Of a DNA stretch of 64,000 nucleotides, positions 33,878-41,916 are shown piece by piece. The position numbers and the translations under genes were made by a program. This DNA comes from CAYUTA01 sp964447605 (GTDB lineage: Bacteria > Bacillota > Clostridia > Christensenellales > CAG-138). The stretch is from NCBI GenBank assembly GCA_964447605.1, contig CAYUTA010000008.1, forward strand, positions 1-64,000, read 5' to 3'. Within the stretch, counting starts at the first letter, position 1, and each line of letters begins with the position of its first letter. The notes below the pieces were generated by a model. It saw only the letters and a list, made by a program, of their open reading frames with translations, was not told where the DNA came from and did not search any database.

Positions 33878-34719
33878 CAGGACTGCACCTCCCTGCTGCG
33901 CGTCAGCCGGAGCTGAATGAGCGAGATACATACCACAAGAAGGAAGAATATCACGGCTTTCGCCTGGCCGACGCCCTCCCAGCCGACGCGTCCGTAGAAC
34001 GTATCGTAGATGTTGAGCGCAAGCAGCTGGCTGAGCTTGGCCGGTTCGCCCGCGGTCAGCGACAGGTTCTGGTCGAACAGCTTGAACGAGTTGGTCAGCG
34101 TCAAAAACGTGCAGATGGTGATCGAGGGCATGAGCATGGGCAGCTTGACGCGGAAAAAGGTCTGCGTCCTGGTTGCGCCGTCAATCTGCGCGGCCTCGAG
34201 GATATCGCCCGGAATGGTCTGCAGGCCCGCAACGTAGATGATCATCATGTAGCCGATCTGCTGCCAGCACATTAGAATCAACAGACCCCAAAAGCCGTAG
34301 GCTTCCGAATAGGTCAGCGTGCGGCCGTACTGCGCGAGCACGCCGTTGAAGATCAGCTGCCAGATGTAGCCCAGCACAATGCCGCCGATGAGGTTGGGCA
34401 TAAAGAAGACCGTGCGGTAGGTGTTCGTGCCGCGGATGCCGCGCGTAAGCGCCATGGCGATCAACAGCGCGCAGACATTGATGATGATGAGCGAGGCGAC
34501 GGCAAACAGCGCGGTGTACCAAAACGCATGGATGAACGTCTCGTCGCCCCAGATTTTGATATAGTTTCCTAATCCAACCCACTGTGCGTCGTTGATGGTG
34601 TTAAACTTGCAAAACGAAAGATAGATGCCCAGTATGAACGGCACGAGGAAGCCGATCAGAAACGCGATCAGCGTAGGCAGCGCAAAGATGGGGAAATACT
34701 TTTTGATGGCCCGTTCCAT
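33877..34719 (-). CDS. sugar ABC transporter permease (MalF type)
   Basis: 280 residues. ATG 34719 is chosen because AAGGGGGT precedes it by 7 nt and the protein then begins MERAIKKYFPIFALPTLIAF, close to the first membrane helix; the frame itself opens earlier. Six membrane segments; the EAA loop is LEAAQIDGATRTQTFFRVKLPML near residues 171-193. Partner of the MalG-type permease, and downstream of the binding-protein gene. No ATPase gene lies in the operon, so the pair probably borrows a shared MsmX-type ATPase encoded elsewhere, as is common in Bacillota. Confidence 0.9.
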   Translation of the reverse strand: MERAIKKYFPIFALPTLIAFLIGFLVPFILGIYLSFCKFNTINDAQWVGLGNYIKIWGDETFIHAFWYTALFAVASLIIINVCALLIAMALTRGIRGTNTYRTVFFMPNLIGGIVLGYIWQLIFNGVLAQYGRTLTYSEAYGFWGLLILMCWQQIGYMMIIYVAGLQTIPGDILEAAQIDGATRTQTFFRVKLPMLMPSITICTFLTLTNSFKLFDQNLSLTAGEPAKLSQLLALNIYDTFYGRVGWEGVGQAKAVIFFLLVVCISLIQLRLTRSREVQS

Positions 34720-34829
34720 GTGGTCAACCCCCTTAATCATGGGCGGCGGAACGCGGTTGCCGCCGGCATCGGAAACGCAGGGGTGAACGAACCGTTCGTT
34801 CACCCCCGTTTAAAGTTGCGTCCGTGTGC

Positions 34830-36134
34830 TTACGCAGCGCCGAACACTCTCTCGTACTCGGCGGCCCAGCCGTCGACAAACGCGGTCTTCACGTCGTCCC
34901 AGGCGCCGGTGCCCGCGGCATACGCCGTAAGCGCGGAGCCAACGCCGTTCTTCCATTCCTCAGAGGGCATGGACGGGAAACACCACTTGACGCTGGTCTT
35001 GCCGGCGGCAATGTAGTCGTTGGCGTCGCGGATGAGCTTGTTGTCGGGCAGGTAGTCCGCGCCGAATGTGGTGAACGGCGTGACGAAGCCCATCTCGTTT
35101 GCCATGCAGCTGCGGCCCTCGTCCGAGGTGATGACCCAGTTGAGGAAGTCGAGCGTCGCCTTCTGGTCGACCTCGCTGGCCTTGGCGTTGACGCACCAGT
35201 AGTTTTCGGAACCGGTGCACAGGCCCTGGCTCTCTTCACCCTCGACGCCGATGTAGATGGGCATCATGCCGATGTTCTCATCGCCGAGATCCTTGATGTC
35301 GTTGTAGGCCCAGGTGCCGTTCTGGTAGAACGCGGCTTTGCCGGACTTGAATTCGGCCACCGCGTCGTCGCCGGTCTTGCTCGACAGCAGCGCCGGGTCG
35401 GTGGTGGAATCGGTGATGTACAGATCCCAGATCTGCTTGTAGTTGTCGAGATAGGTGCCCTTGATGGCTGCGGTGGAGCCGATGCCGTCGGCTTCATATT
35501 CATAGTAGATGGGCAGGTTGGCCAGGTGGGTTTTGAAGCGCCAGTCGGAGGATCCGTCCATGCCGGCGGAGGTGAAGGCGCCTTCAATACCCAACTCGGC
35601 TTTTTTGGCCTGCATATCGTCGGCAACGGCCTTGAGGGCGGCGAAGTGATTGATCTCGGAAACATCCTTGATCAGCGCGCCGTCGAGCGCGGCATACTGG
35701 TCGATGATCTGTTTGTTGTAGATGATGCCGTAGGTCTCGATGACGTAGGCCACGCCATAGACCGCATCGCCCTCTTTGAGCGCGAAGTCGTCGCTGGAGA
35801 GCGCCTTATAGACCTCCGAGCCGGACAGATCGGCGCAATAGTCCTTCCAGCTATACAGGCCGACCGGGCCGTTGACCTGGAACAGCGTGGGCGGTTCAGA
35901 CTTGGCAATCTCGCTCTTGAGCGTGTTCTCATAGGTACCGGAGGCGGCGGTTACGACCGTGACCGGCACGCCGGTCTGCTCGGTGTAAACCTTGGCCAGT
36001 TCCTGCCACTGGGCATCCTGCTCAGGCTTGAAGTTGAGATAGTAAACCGATGCGGCGTCCGCTTTTTTGCAGCCGGCAAACATGCCGACGGCCAGAACGA
36101 GCACCAAAATTAGGGCCAGCGTCTTTTTCATCAT
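34830..36134 (-). CDS. sugar ABC transporter substrate-binding lipoprotein
   Basis: 434 residues; two adjacent ATG codons (36134, 36131) follow AAGGAAGG. Lipoprotein signal MMKKTLALILVLVLAVGMFA then GCKK, lipobox MFAGC with Cys22. The rest is a type 1 solute-binding protein: VTAASGTYENTLKSEIAKSE, YGIIYNKQIIDQY, FKSGKAAFYQNGTWAYNDI and DFLNWVITSDEG. It catches the sugar outside the membrane and delivers it to the two permeases. The gap of 110 nt to the next permease gene is ordinary for a highly expressed binding protein. Confidence 0.92.
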   Translation of the reverse strand: MMKKTLALILVLVLAVGMFAGCKKADAASVYYLNFKPEQDAQWQELAKVYTEQTGVPVTVVTAASGTYENTLKSEIAKSEPPTLFQVNGPVGLYSWKDYCADLSGSEVYKALSSDDFALKEGDAVYGVAYVIETYGIIYNKQIIDQYAALDGALIKDVSEINHFAALKAVADDMQAKKAELGIEGAFTSAGMDGSSDWRFKTHLANLPIYYEYEADGIGSTAAIKGTYLDNYKQIWDLYITDSTTDPALLSSKTGDDAVAEFKSGKAAFYQNGTWAYNDIKDLGDENIGMMPIYIGVEGEESQGLCTGSENYWCVNAKASEVDQKATLDFLNWVITSDEGRSCMANEMGFVTPFTTFGADYLPDNKLIRDANDYIAAGKTSVKWCFPSMPSEEWKNGVGSALTAYAAGTGAWDDVKTAFVDGWAAEYERVFGAA

Positions 36135-36214
36135 GGGTTCCTTCCTTTTCCTTTTGATTATTTTCATGCACAGCTTGCGCACATGAACGGTTTTGCATGC
36201 CCACGGCGGGCGGT

Positions 36215-37237
36215 TCAGGCTTTGAGCGGGAGGACCGAGCCGCCGGCCCGCAGCGTGGCTGAAAACAACACATGCCGGTTTTCACCGCGCCCTTCGATCA
36301 GGTCGACGAGCGTATGCGCGCATTCGCGGCCAATCTCCACCACGGGCTGCACCAGCGTGGTCAGCGTCGGCAGCGTATATGCCGAAAGCTCCAGCCCGTC
36401 TATGGCGATGATGGAGCAATCCTCAGGCACGCGGCGGCCGCGGTCGCTCAGCGCCTTGATGGCGGCGATGGCCATGATGTCGGCAATGGCAAACATGGCG
36501 GTAAACTCCGCGCCCGTATCGATAAACGACGTGACCGCGCGGTGGATGGCGCCCATGTCCGAAAAGCTGCCGGCCTGCACGACCAGCGCCGGGTCGAACG
36601 CGATGCCATGCGCGCGCAAGGCGTTTTTATAGCCCTCGGTGCGCAGCTCGCTGATGGAGGTATCATGCTCGTCGTCGCACAGCAGAGCAATCGTTCGGTG
36701 CCCCAGCGCAATCAACGCATCCACGGCCTCCTCGGCCGCGCGTTTATCGTCGATTGCTATGGAGGAGTAGGCGCTTTCGGCCAGCGTTCCAAACGTATTG
36801 GTATAGGTGCCCATGACAAACGGCACGCTGATGAACGCAAGATCCTCGGGCACATAGTTGAACCGCCCGCCCAGAAACAGGATGCCGCGCAGCTTGCGTT
36901 CAGTAATGCGCATGGCTGCGGCGTGCAGCTCGTCGTCGCCCGAATCCATGTGGTGCAACTCCAGCGTATAGCCGCGCTGCGTCACCTCGCGCTCAATGAC
37001 CTTGACCAGCTTGGAAAAGAACGGGTTGTTTACCCCGCGTATCAAAAGCGCGATGGAGTCGGACGTGGTGCGCACAAGGTTGCGCGCGCTGTTATTGGGG
37101 ATGTAGCGCAGCCATGTAACCGCCTCCATCACTTTAGCGCGCGTGGCGTCGCTTACATCGGGGTGATCGTTGAGCACCCGTGAAACGGTGCTGACCCCAA
37201 CGCCGCAGTATTGTGCGATGTCCTTGATGTTCGTCAT
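36215..37237 (-). CDS. LacI family transcriptional regulator
   Basis: 340 residues from ATG 37237. The helix-turn-helix is at the very N-terminus (IKDIAQYCGVGVSTVSRVLN), followed by the hinge helix NNSARNLVRT and a periplasmic-binding-like sensor domain (SIALLIRGVNNPFFSKLVKV, FDPALVVQAGSF, AIADIMAIAAIKALSDRGRRVPEDCSIIAIDG). It probably represses the ABC importer in the absence of the sugar. A TTG codon at 37258 in frame is less likely. The gene leads the operon, with AACGTT-centred operator sites in its own leader. Confidence 0.92.
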   Translation of the reverse strand: MTNIKDIAQYCGVGVSTVSRVLNDHPDVSDATRAKVMEAVTWLRYIPNNSARNLVRTTSDSIALLIRGVNNPFFSKLVKVIEREVTQRGYTLELHHMDSGDDELHAAAMRITERKLRGILFLGGRFNYVPEDLAFISVPFVMGTYTNTFGTLAESAYSSIAIDDKRAAEEAVDALIALGHRTIALLCDDEHDTSISELRTEGYKNALRAHGIAFDPALVVQAGSFSDMGAIHRAVTSFIDTGAEFTAMFAIADIMAIAAIKALSDRGRRVPEDCSIIAIDGLELSAYTLPTLTTLVQPVVEIGRECAHTLVDLIEGRGENRHVLFSATLRAGGSVLPLKA

Positions 37238-37290
37238 GCGTTTTCCAAAGCGATCCAATTCTGGCCTTCCGCTTGCTTTCGTTGATGTAA

Positions 37291-37324
37291 AACGTTCCCG
37301 GCAACGATACTGGTAACGTTTCCA
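37291..37324 (-). promoter_or_regulatory. candidate LacI-type operators
   Basis: TGGTAACGTTTCCA (37311-37324) is a near-perfect 14-bp palindrome with the central CG typical of LacI-family sites. A weaker AACGTT core sits at 37291-37296, 24 bp away centre to centre. Both lie just downstream of the -10 box of the lacI promoter, a roadblock position. Confidence 0.6.
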
Positions 37325-37338
37325 AGAATTGTAAATTT

Positions 37339-37368
37339 ATTGTATCACCGGAGAAAGCCAATTGTCAA
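37339..37368 (-). promoter_or_regulatory. promoter of the lacI/sugar ABC operon
   Basis: On the minus strand TTGACA (37368-37363), an 18-bp spacer and TACAAT (37344-37339) preceded by TGA (extended -10). Confidence 0.75.
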
Positions 37369-37834
37369 GCGTGTGAACGGAGAATATGCAAGGGGTACTG
37401 TAGCAACTTTAACGTTTGCACCGTGTGGATTCGCGGACATCCATTTGGGAGAACCGAACACACGGTTAATGCATAGGATCCGGCAGAAATATACACAATA
37501 CCAAATCGGAATTGCGGAGTGCATAGATATGAATTTAGGAACAGACCCGTCAACGATGGGATGAACGCCGCGCCGCCTATCACGCAGACGTTCCACAACC
37601 TTCTGTAATAAACGAAACTTCATGCAAGTCAGAGCTTGCGGCGCGAAGGATGAAAACGTCGAGCGAAAGCGCGGCGTGTTCCGGTAGAATGGGAATGTAC
37701 GGCAAAGGCCGATGTTTTTTGAAGCTGTGAGCGGCCTTGCGCCCGCATAAAGTATTGCTTATACTTGCGCCCCTCCCGACGGGACTTTTTTTGCGTTTTC
37801 CGCCTTGCAAAACGCTGGTGTGGGTTTTTATCAT
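37369..37834. other. non-coding region between the LacI operon and the heptad-repeat gene
   Basis: No credible gene. Short frames lack ribosome sites. A weak dyad near 37771-37783 followed by CTTTTTTT could be a plus-strand terminator, and AAGTAT / ATACTT at about 37751-37767 forms a small hairpin. Composition is lower in GC than the neighbours. Confidence 0.45.
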
Positions 37835-37865
37835 AAAAACGGCACACGTCCTATACGGTGTGCCG
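37835..37865 (-). terminator. terminator of the heptad-repeat gene
   Basis: On the minus strand CGGCACAC (37865-37858) pairs with GTGTGCCG (37847-37840), followed by TTTTT (37839-37835). It begins 27 nt after the stop codon. Confidence 0.75.
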
Positions 37866-37891
37866 CTGCAATTGATTCCGCACATGAAGTT

Positions 37892-38628
37892 CTACTGCGC
37901 TTTTTTTAGCTGCTGAATATCTTCGTTCATTTGGCGCACCACGGTTTTTAAAAACTTGACCTCATCCTCCAGGTCGTCAACGCGCGACCGTGGAATCAGC
38001 CTCTCCTGAATCAGCAATTGCCCCTCGGCCAGCGCCTCTATTTTAGGCTCGATCACAGCTTCCAATTTAATATTGATTTTTACAATATCGTTCTGCATGC
38101 CGGAAATATCGCCACGCATGCCGGAAATATCGCCACGCATGCCGGCGATATCGTTTTGCATGCCGGAGACATCGTTTTGCATGCCGGCCATATCACGGTG
38201 TATGCCGGAGATATCGTTTTGCATGCCGGAAATATCGCCACGCATGCCGGAGATATCGTTTTGCATGCCGGANNNNNNNNNNNNNNNNNNNNNNNNNNNN
38301 NNNNNNNNNNNNNNNNNNNNNNNNNNNNNNNNNNNNNNNNNNNNNNNNNNNNNNNNNNNNNNNNNNNNNNNNTTTGCATGCCGGAAATATCGCCACGCAT
38401 GCCGGAGATATCGTTTTGCATGCCGGAGATATCGCCACGCATGCCGGAGATATCGTTTTGCATGCCGGAAATATCGCCACGCATGCCGGAGATATCGTTT
38501 TGCATGCCGGCCATATCACGGTGTATGCCGGAGATATCGCCCTGCATGCCGGCCATATCACGGTGTATGCTGGAGATATCGCCCTGCATGCCGGACAGGA
38601 TATTCAGAATCTTTTCTTCGTTGGTCAT
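37892..38628 (-). CDS. heptad-repeat coiled-coil protein, interrupted by an assembly gap
   Basis: Start ATG 38628 behind GGAGG; stop at 37892. The N-terminal part (MTNEEKILNILSGMQGDISS) and the C-terminal part (coiled coil without perfect repeats, LEAVIEPKIEALAEGQLLIQ) flank a tract of seven-residue units such as GMQNDIS, GMRGDIS and GIHRDMA. Isoleucine at position a and methionine at d make an ideal two-heptad-face coiled coil. At least 23 units are visible, about 12 before and 11 after the gap. The two halves are out of frame with each other only because the N-run is a placeholder. No signal peptide or membrane segment, so it is likely an intracellular rod or a component of a phage-like or surface fibre. 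Function unknown. Confidence 0.75.
38090..38600 (-). repeat. 21-bp tandem repeat tract
   Basis: Units of 21 bp built around CATGCCGGAGATATCG with alternating GTTTTG and CCACG ends, so the larger period is 42 bp. Copies are close to identical at DNA level, which points to recent expansion and explains the assembly break. Confidence 0.9.
38273..38372. other. assembly gap (100 N)
   Basis: Exactly 100 N, the usual placeholder length, in the middle of the 21-bp repeat tract. The true number of repeats, and so the protein length, is unknown. Confidence 0.98.
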
Positions 38629-38653
38629 AGCCACCTCCTGCTGCATGTTATTT

Positions 38654-38682
38654 ATTATACCGTTGCAAGCGTCTTTAGGCAA
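38654..38682 (-). promoter_or_regulatory. promoter of the heptad-repeat gene
   Basis: On the minus strand TTGCCT (38682-38677), a 17-bp spacer and a perfect TATAAT (38659-38654); the ATG lies about 25 nt downstream of the -10 box, with GGAGG between. Confidence 0.75.
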
Positions 38683-39088
38683 TACAAATTTCCTCCAGGA
38701 TTAGGGTAAGCGCCCATCGGGTTTTCTTTTACAAAATCTGAACTTATGCGCCGATTTTAGAGCCTGCGAGATCCGGCTCTTTTCAAAATTCGTGTCCGAA
38801 GCCGCCCCGGAAGCGCGCGGCGAGCCCCGGCATTCTTCGCAAGCGTTTTCCGGGCTCTCAATTTCGAAGCCGCGGATGTACGGGGCATATGCAAAGCGGC
38901 TGAAATAAGGGATAGAGTTGGCGCAAAAGCATGGGTTTGGACGTGTTTTCGGCGTTTGCGCCAAGCGTCCGGGCGGCCGGAAATCTCGCAGGTGCAAATA
39001 CGCCGGTATTGTGGTATAGTTTTATCAAACCCGGCACGCGGATTCATGTATGCCGGCGGAACGGGAAAGGTGAACTTTTATTATAGCT
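38683..39088. other. non-coding region before the GtrA operon
   Basis: No gene. Visible structures: AGAGCC/GGCTCT hairpin (38760-38781) with TTTT after it; a perfect 10-bp inverted repeat TTGGCGCAAA (38918-38927) and TTTGCGCCAA (38955-38964); and an extended -10, TGGTATAGT (39012-39020), without a good -35, which may start the gtrA transcript. The rest is unexplained. Confidence 0.45.
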
Positions 39089-39619
39089 ATGGACATGCAC
39101 AAGAATGGCGGGCGGGGGTCGCCGCTTGCGCGGCTGCGGAAGCAGGGGTTTCAGGAAACAGTCGTTCAATTCATCAAGTTCGGCATTGTGGGCGTGTCCA
39201 ACACGCTGATCAGCCTTGCCGTATATTACCTGTGCTTCAACGCGCTGCACATGCACTACCAGCTGGCCAACCTGCTGGGGTTTGTCATCAGCGTGACCAA
39301 CGCCTATTATTGGAACAGCCGGTATGTGTTCAGGATGGGCGAGCACCGCGCGCTGAAGGAGCACCTGAAAACATATGCGAGGACCGTGGCGGCCTACGGC
39401 GGCACCTATCTGCTCGGCGTGGCGCTGCTGTGGCTCTGGGTGGACGTGCTCGGCATATCGGAAAACCTTGCGCCGCTTCTCAACCTGTGCGTGACCATCC
39501 CGCTCAATTTTCTCATCAACAAATTCTGGACGTTCCGCAACAAGCCGGAGGAGACAGAAGGCAACGGCGAAGCGGAGCGGAAGCGGCCGGACCGCCCCGG
39601 CGCGCCGCGGCAGAATTAA
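39089..39619 (+). CDS. GtrA family membrane protein
   Basis: 176 residues, four membrane segments (about 27-50, 57-77, 95-118 and 123-145). FIKFGIVGVSNTLISLAVYY, NAYYWNSRYVF and the final LNFLINKFWTFR are the GtrA/DPMS signature. In Shigella-type systems GtrA is thought to flip undecaprenyl-phosphate-linked sugar across the membrane. A second ATG two codons on is equally possible; the ribosome site is weak. It leads a compact operon (16 nt to the aldolase gene) whose last sugar gene is the GtrB-like transferase. Confidence 0.9.
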   Translation: MDMHKNGGRGSPLARLRKQGFQETVVQFIKFGIVGVSNTLISLAVYYLCFNALHMHYQLANLLGFVISVTNAYYWNSRYVFRMGEHRALKEHLKTYARTVAAYGGTYLLGVALLWLWVDVLGISENLAPLLNLCVTIPLNFLINKFWTFRNKPEETEGNGEAERKRPDRPGAPRQN

Positions 39620-39635
39620 AGAAGGAGGTTGTCGC

Positions 39636-41246
39636 ATGGGCAACGTGTATCTGCTGGACTGTACGCTGCGCGACGGCGGGTATATCAACGACTGGGCATT
39701 CGGGCACGACACGCTCAACAGCGTGTTCGAGCGGCTGGTCGGCGCGGGCGTGGACGTCATCGAGGTCGGGTTTCTTGACGCGCGCCGGCCGTTTGACGGT
39801 AACCGCAGCATCATGCCGGATACCGAAAGCGTAAACAGGATCTATGGCGGGATCGATAAGGGCCGCGCCACCGTGGTGGGCATGATCGATTACGGCGCCT
39901 GCCCGATTGAAAACCTTCAGCCGTGCAAAGAAAGCTATCTCGACGGCATCCGCGTGATTTTTAAAAAACACCTCATGCGCGAGGCGCTGGCGTTTTGCGC
40001 CGAGGTCAAGGCCAAAGGCTATAAGGTGTTTACGCAGGCGGTGTCCATTACAAGCTACGATGAGCACGAGCTTGTGGAGCTTGCAAAGCTGGTCAACGCG
40101 GTGCAGCCGTTCGCCATGGCGATGGTCGATACCTACGGCCTGCTGCACCAGAGCAACCTGATGCACATTTTCGAGGTGTTAAACGCCCATCTTGATCCGC
40201 GTATCTGCATGGCCTACCACGCGCACAATAACTTCCAGCTCGGCTATGCCAACGGCATCGAGATTGTCAATACAGGCGTCGAACGCGACCTGCTGGTCGA
40301 CGGCTCGCTCTACGGCATGGGAAAAAGCGCGGGCAACGCGCCGGTTGAGCTGCTGGCTATGTACCTCAACGAGCGCTTTGACAAGCATTACGACGTGAGC
40401 CAATTGCTCGAGGCCATCGAGGTCAATATCCTTGATCTCTACCGCAAAACGCCCTGGGGCTATAACTTCTTCTACTTTGTGGCGGCGGCCAACAAGTGCC
40501 ACCCCAATTACGTTTCCCGCCTGATGGAGAAACGCACGCTTTCCATCAAGTCCATTGCCGAGATTCTCCGGCGGATTCCGGAGGAAAAGAAGCTGCTTTA
40601 CGATCAAAGGCAGATTGAGCGGATGTATCTTGCTTACCAGCGCAACGAGTGCGACGACGCCGCCGCGCGCGAAGCGCTGCGCGGCCTGCTTTGCGGCAGG
40701 GACGTGCTCGCGCTGGGTCCGGGCCCCTCCATTGTCAAAAACGAGACGGAGATTGCCGCGTATATCCGCGCGTACAGGCCCGTGGTGTTCGCGGTGAACT
40801 TTTTGCCAGGGGCGTTCGAGGCGGACGTGAACTATGTATTTTTGACCAACGCAAAGCGATATGCGCAGATGGCCTCCGCGCTGGCCCGGCATCAAACGCA
40901 TGCGGCGCTCGTCGCCACGTCCAACGTGACCAAGGCGCACGGCGCGTTCCCCTACACGCTCAATTACAGCGCGCTCATCGACCCCGGCACGGACATCCCG
41001 GACAATTCGCTGATCATGCTGCTGCGCGCGCTGCGTGCCGCAGGGGCAAAAAGCGCGGCGCTGGCCGGCTTTGACGGCTACCGCGGCGACGAGATGAATT
41101 ACTATCGAACCAACATTGAATATGATTTTGCAAAGGACAAGGCGGGCTATTTGAACGGTTATGTGCGCGATTACCTGCGGGCGACGGCGGACGCGCTGCC
41201 GGTGGCGTTTGTAACGGATTCGATGTACTGCAAAAAGGAGGCGTAG
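39636..41246 (+). CDS. HMGL-type aldolase with extra C-terminal domain
   Basis: 536 residues, AAGGAGG before the ATG. Residues about 1-285 form a DRE-TIM barrel: LLDCTLRDGGYINDW at the N-terminus, metal ligands in CMAYHAHNNFQLGYAN, and GSLYGMGKSAGNAPVELLA. Such enzymes (4-hydroxy-2-oxovalerate aldolase, isopropylmalate and homocitrate synthases) make or break C-C bonds next to a keto acid. A helical linker (about 290-355) leads to a second domain from about 360 to 530 beginning VLALGPGPSIVKNETEIAAY, similar to the MptE/DUF115 Rossmann-like fold found in some glycan enzymes. Substrate unknown; context points to a surface sugar precursor. Translationally close to the SDR gene (4 nt). Confidence 0.75.
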   Translation: MGNVYLLDCTLRDGGYINDWAFGHDTLNSVFERLVGAGVDVIEVGFLDARRPFDGNRSIMPDTESVNRIYGGIDKGRATVVGMIDYGACPIENLQPCKESYLDGIRVIFKKHLMREALAFCAEVKAKGYKVFTQAVSITSYDEHELVELAKLVNAVQPFAMAMVDTYGLLHQSNLMHIFEVLNAHLDPRICMAYHAHNNFQLGYANGIEIVNTGVERDLLVDGSLYGMGKSAGNAPVELLAMYLNERFDKHYDVSQLLEAIEVNILDLYRKTPWGYNFFYFVAAANKCHPNYVSRLMEKRTLSIKSIAEILRRIPEEKKLLYDQRQIERMYLAYQRNECDDAAAREALRGLLCGRDVLALGPGPSIVKNETEIAAYIRAYRPVVFAVNFLPGAFEADVNYVFLTNAKRYAQMASALARHQTHAALVATSNVTKAHGAFPYTLNYSALIDPGTDIPDNSLIMLLRALRAAGAKSAALAGFDGYRGDEMNYYRTNIEYDFAKDKAGYLNGYVRDYLRATADALPVAFVTDSMYCKKEA

Positions 41247-41250
41247 CTGC

Positions 41251-41916
41251 ATGCGGACGGTGCTGGTAACGGGCGGTTCGCGCGGCATCGGGAAGGCGGT
41301 CTGCGAACGCTTTGCGCAGGCGGGCTACCGGGTGGTTGCGCCCGCGCGCGCCGAACTGGAGCTTGCGGACGCGGGCTCGGTGGCGGCGTATGTCGCGGCC
41401 AACCGGGATGCGGCGTTCGACGTGGTCGTCAACAACGCGGGCATCAACGATGTGCACGAGATCGAGGAGATCACCGACGAGGAGATCGCGCGCACGCTGG
41501 CCGTCAACCTGGTTGCGCCCATCAAGCTGCTGCGCGGGTTCGTCGGCGGCATGAAGCGGCGGGGCTATGGCCGTATCGTAAACATCGGCTCCATCTGGGC
41601 CGTGGTGTCCAAGGCCGGGCGGTGTACGTACGCGGCGGCCAAAAACGGCATTCACGGCGTGACAAACACGCTGGCCGTGGAGCTTGCGCCCTACGGCATT
41701 CTGGTCAATACCGTATGTCCCGGCTTTACGCTGACGGAACTGACCTGTAAAAACAACACGCCCGAACAGATTGCGGCCATCAGCCGCGAGATCCCGCTCA
41801 AACGTATGGCGGAGCCGCATGAGATCGCCGAGGTGATCTATTTCTTCGGCAGCGAGCGCAATACCTACCTGACCGGGCAAAAAATCGTTGTGGACGGAGG
41901 CTTTGCCGTAAAATGA
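41251..41916 (+). CDS. short-chain dehydrogenase/reductase
   Basis: 221 residues, classical SDR: TGGSRGIGKAV for NAD(P) binding at the N-terminus, VNNAGIND, the catalytic Ser in NIGSIWAVVS and the Tyr/Lys pair in TYAAAKNGIHG, then VCPGFTLTELT and the C-terminal GQKIVVDGGF. It reduces or oxidises a sugar or keto intermediate. The TGA stop overlaps the ATG of the cyclase gene (ATGA), so both are translated together. In this setting a role in making the glycan precursor is likely; general fatty-acid or polyol reductases look similar. Confidence 0.85.
   Translation: MRTVLVTGGSRGIGKAVCERFAQAGYRVVAPARAELELADAGSVAAYVAANRDAAFDVVVNNAGINDVHEIEEITDEEIARTLAVNLVAPIKLLRGFVGGMKRRGYGRIVNIGSIWAVVSKAGRCTYAAAKNGIHGVTNTLAVELAPYGILVNTVCPGFTLTELTCKNNTPEQIAAISREIPLKRMAEPHEIAEVIYFFGSERNTYLTGQKIVVDGGFAVK

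Noticed and set aside
38090..38600. CRISPR-like regular repeats
   Set aside because: The 21-bp units are contiguous, with no unique spacers, stay in frame and encode perfect heptads between a promoter and a terminator. They are coding tandem repeats.
38090..38600. Repeated RGD tripeptides as an integrin-binding adhesin
   Set aside because: RGD occurs in many heptads (MRGDIS), but the protein has no signal peptide or membrane segment; the motif is probably a by-product of the repeat.
38701..39047. Minus-strand frames of about 97 codons before the GtrA operon
   Set aside because: Cys/Arg/Pro-rich without ribosome sites or similarity to a known fold; two overlapping frames are open at once, as expected by chance.
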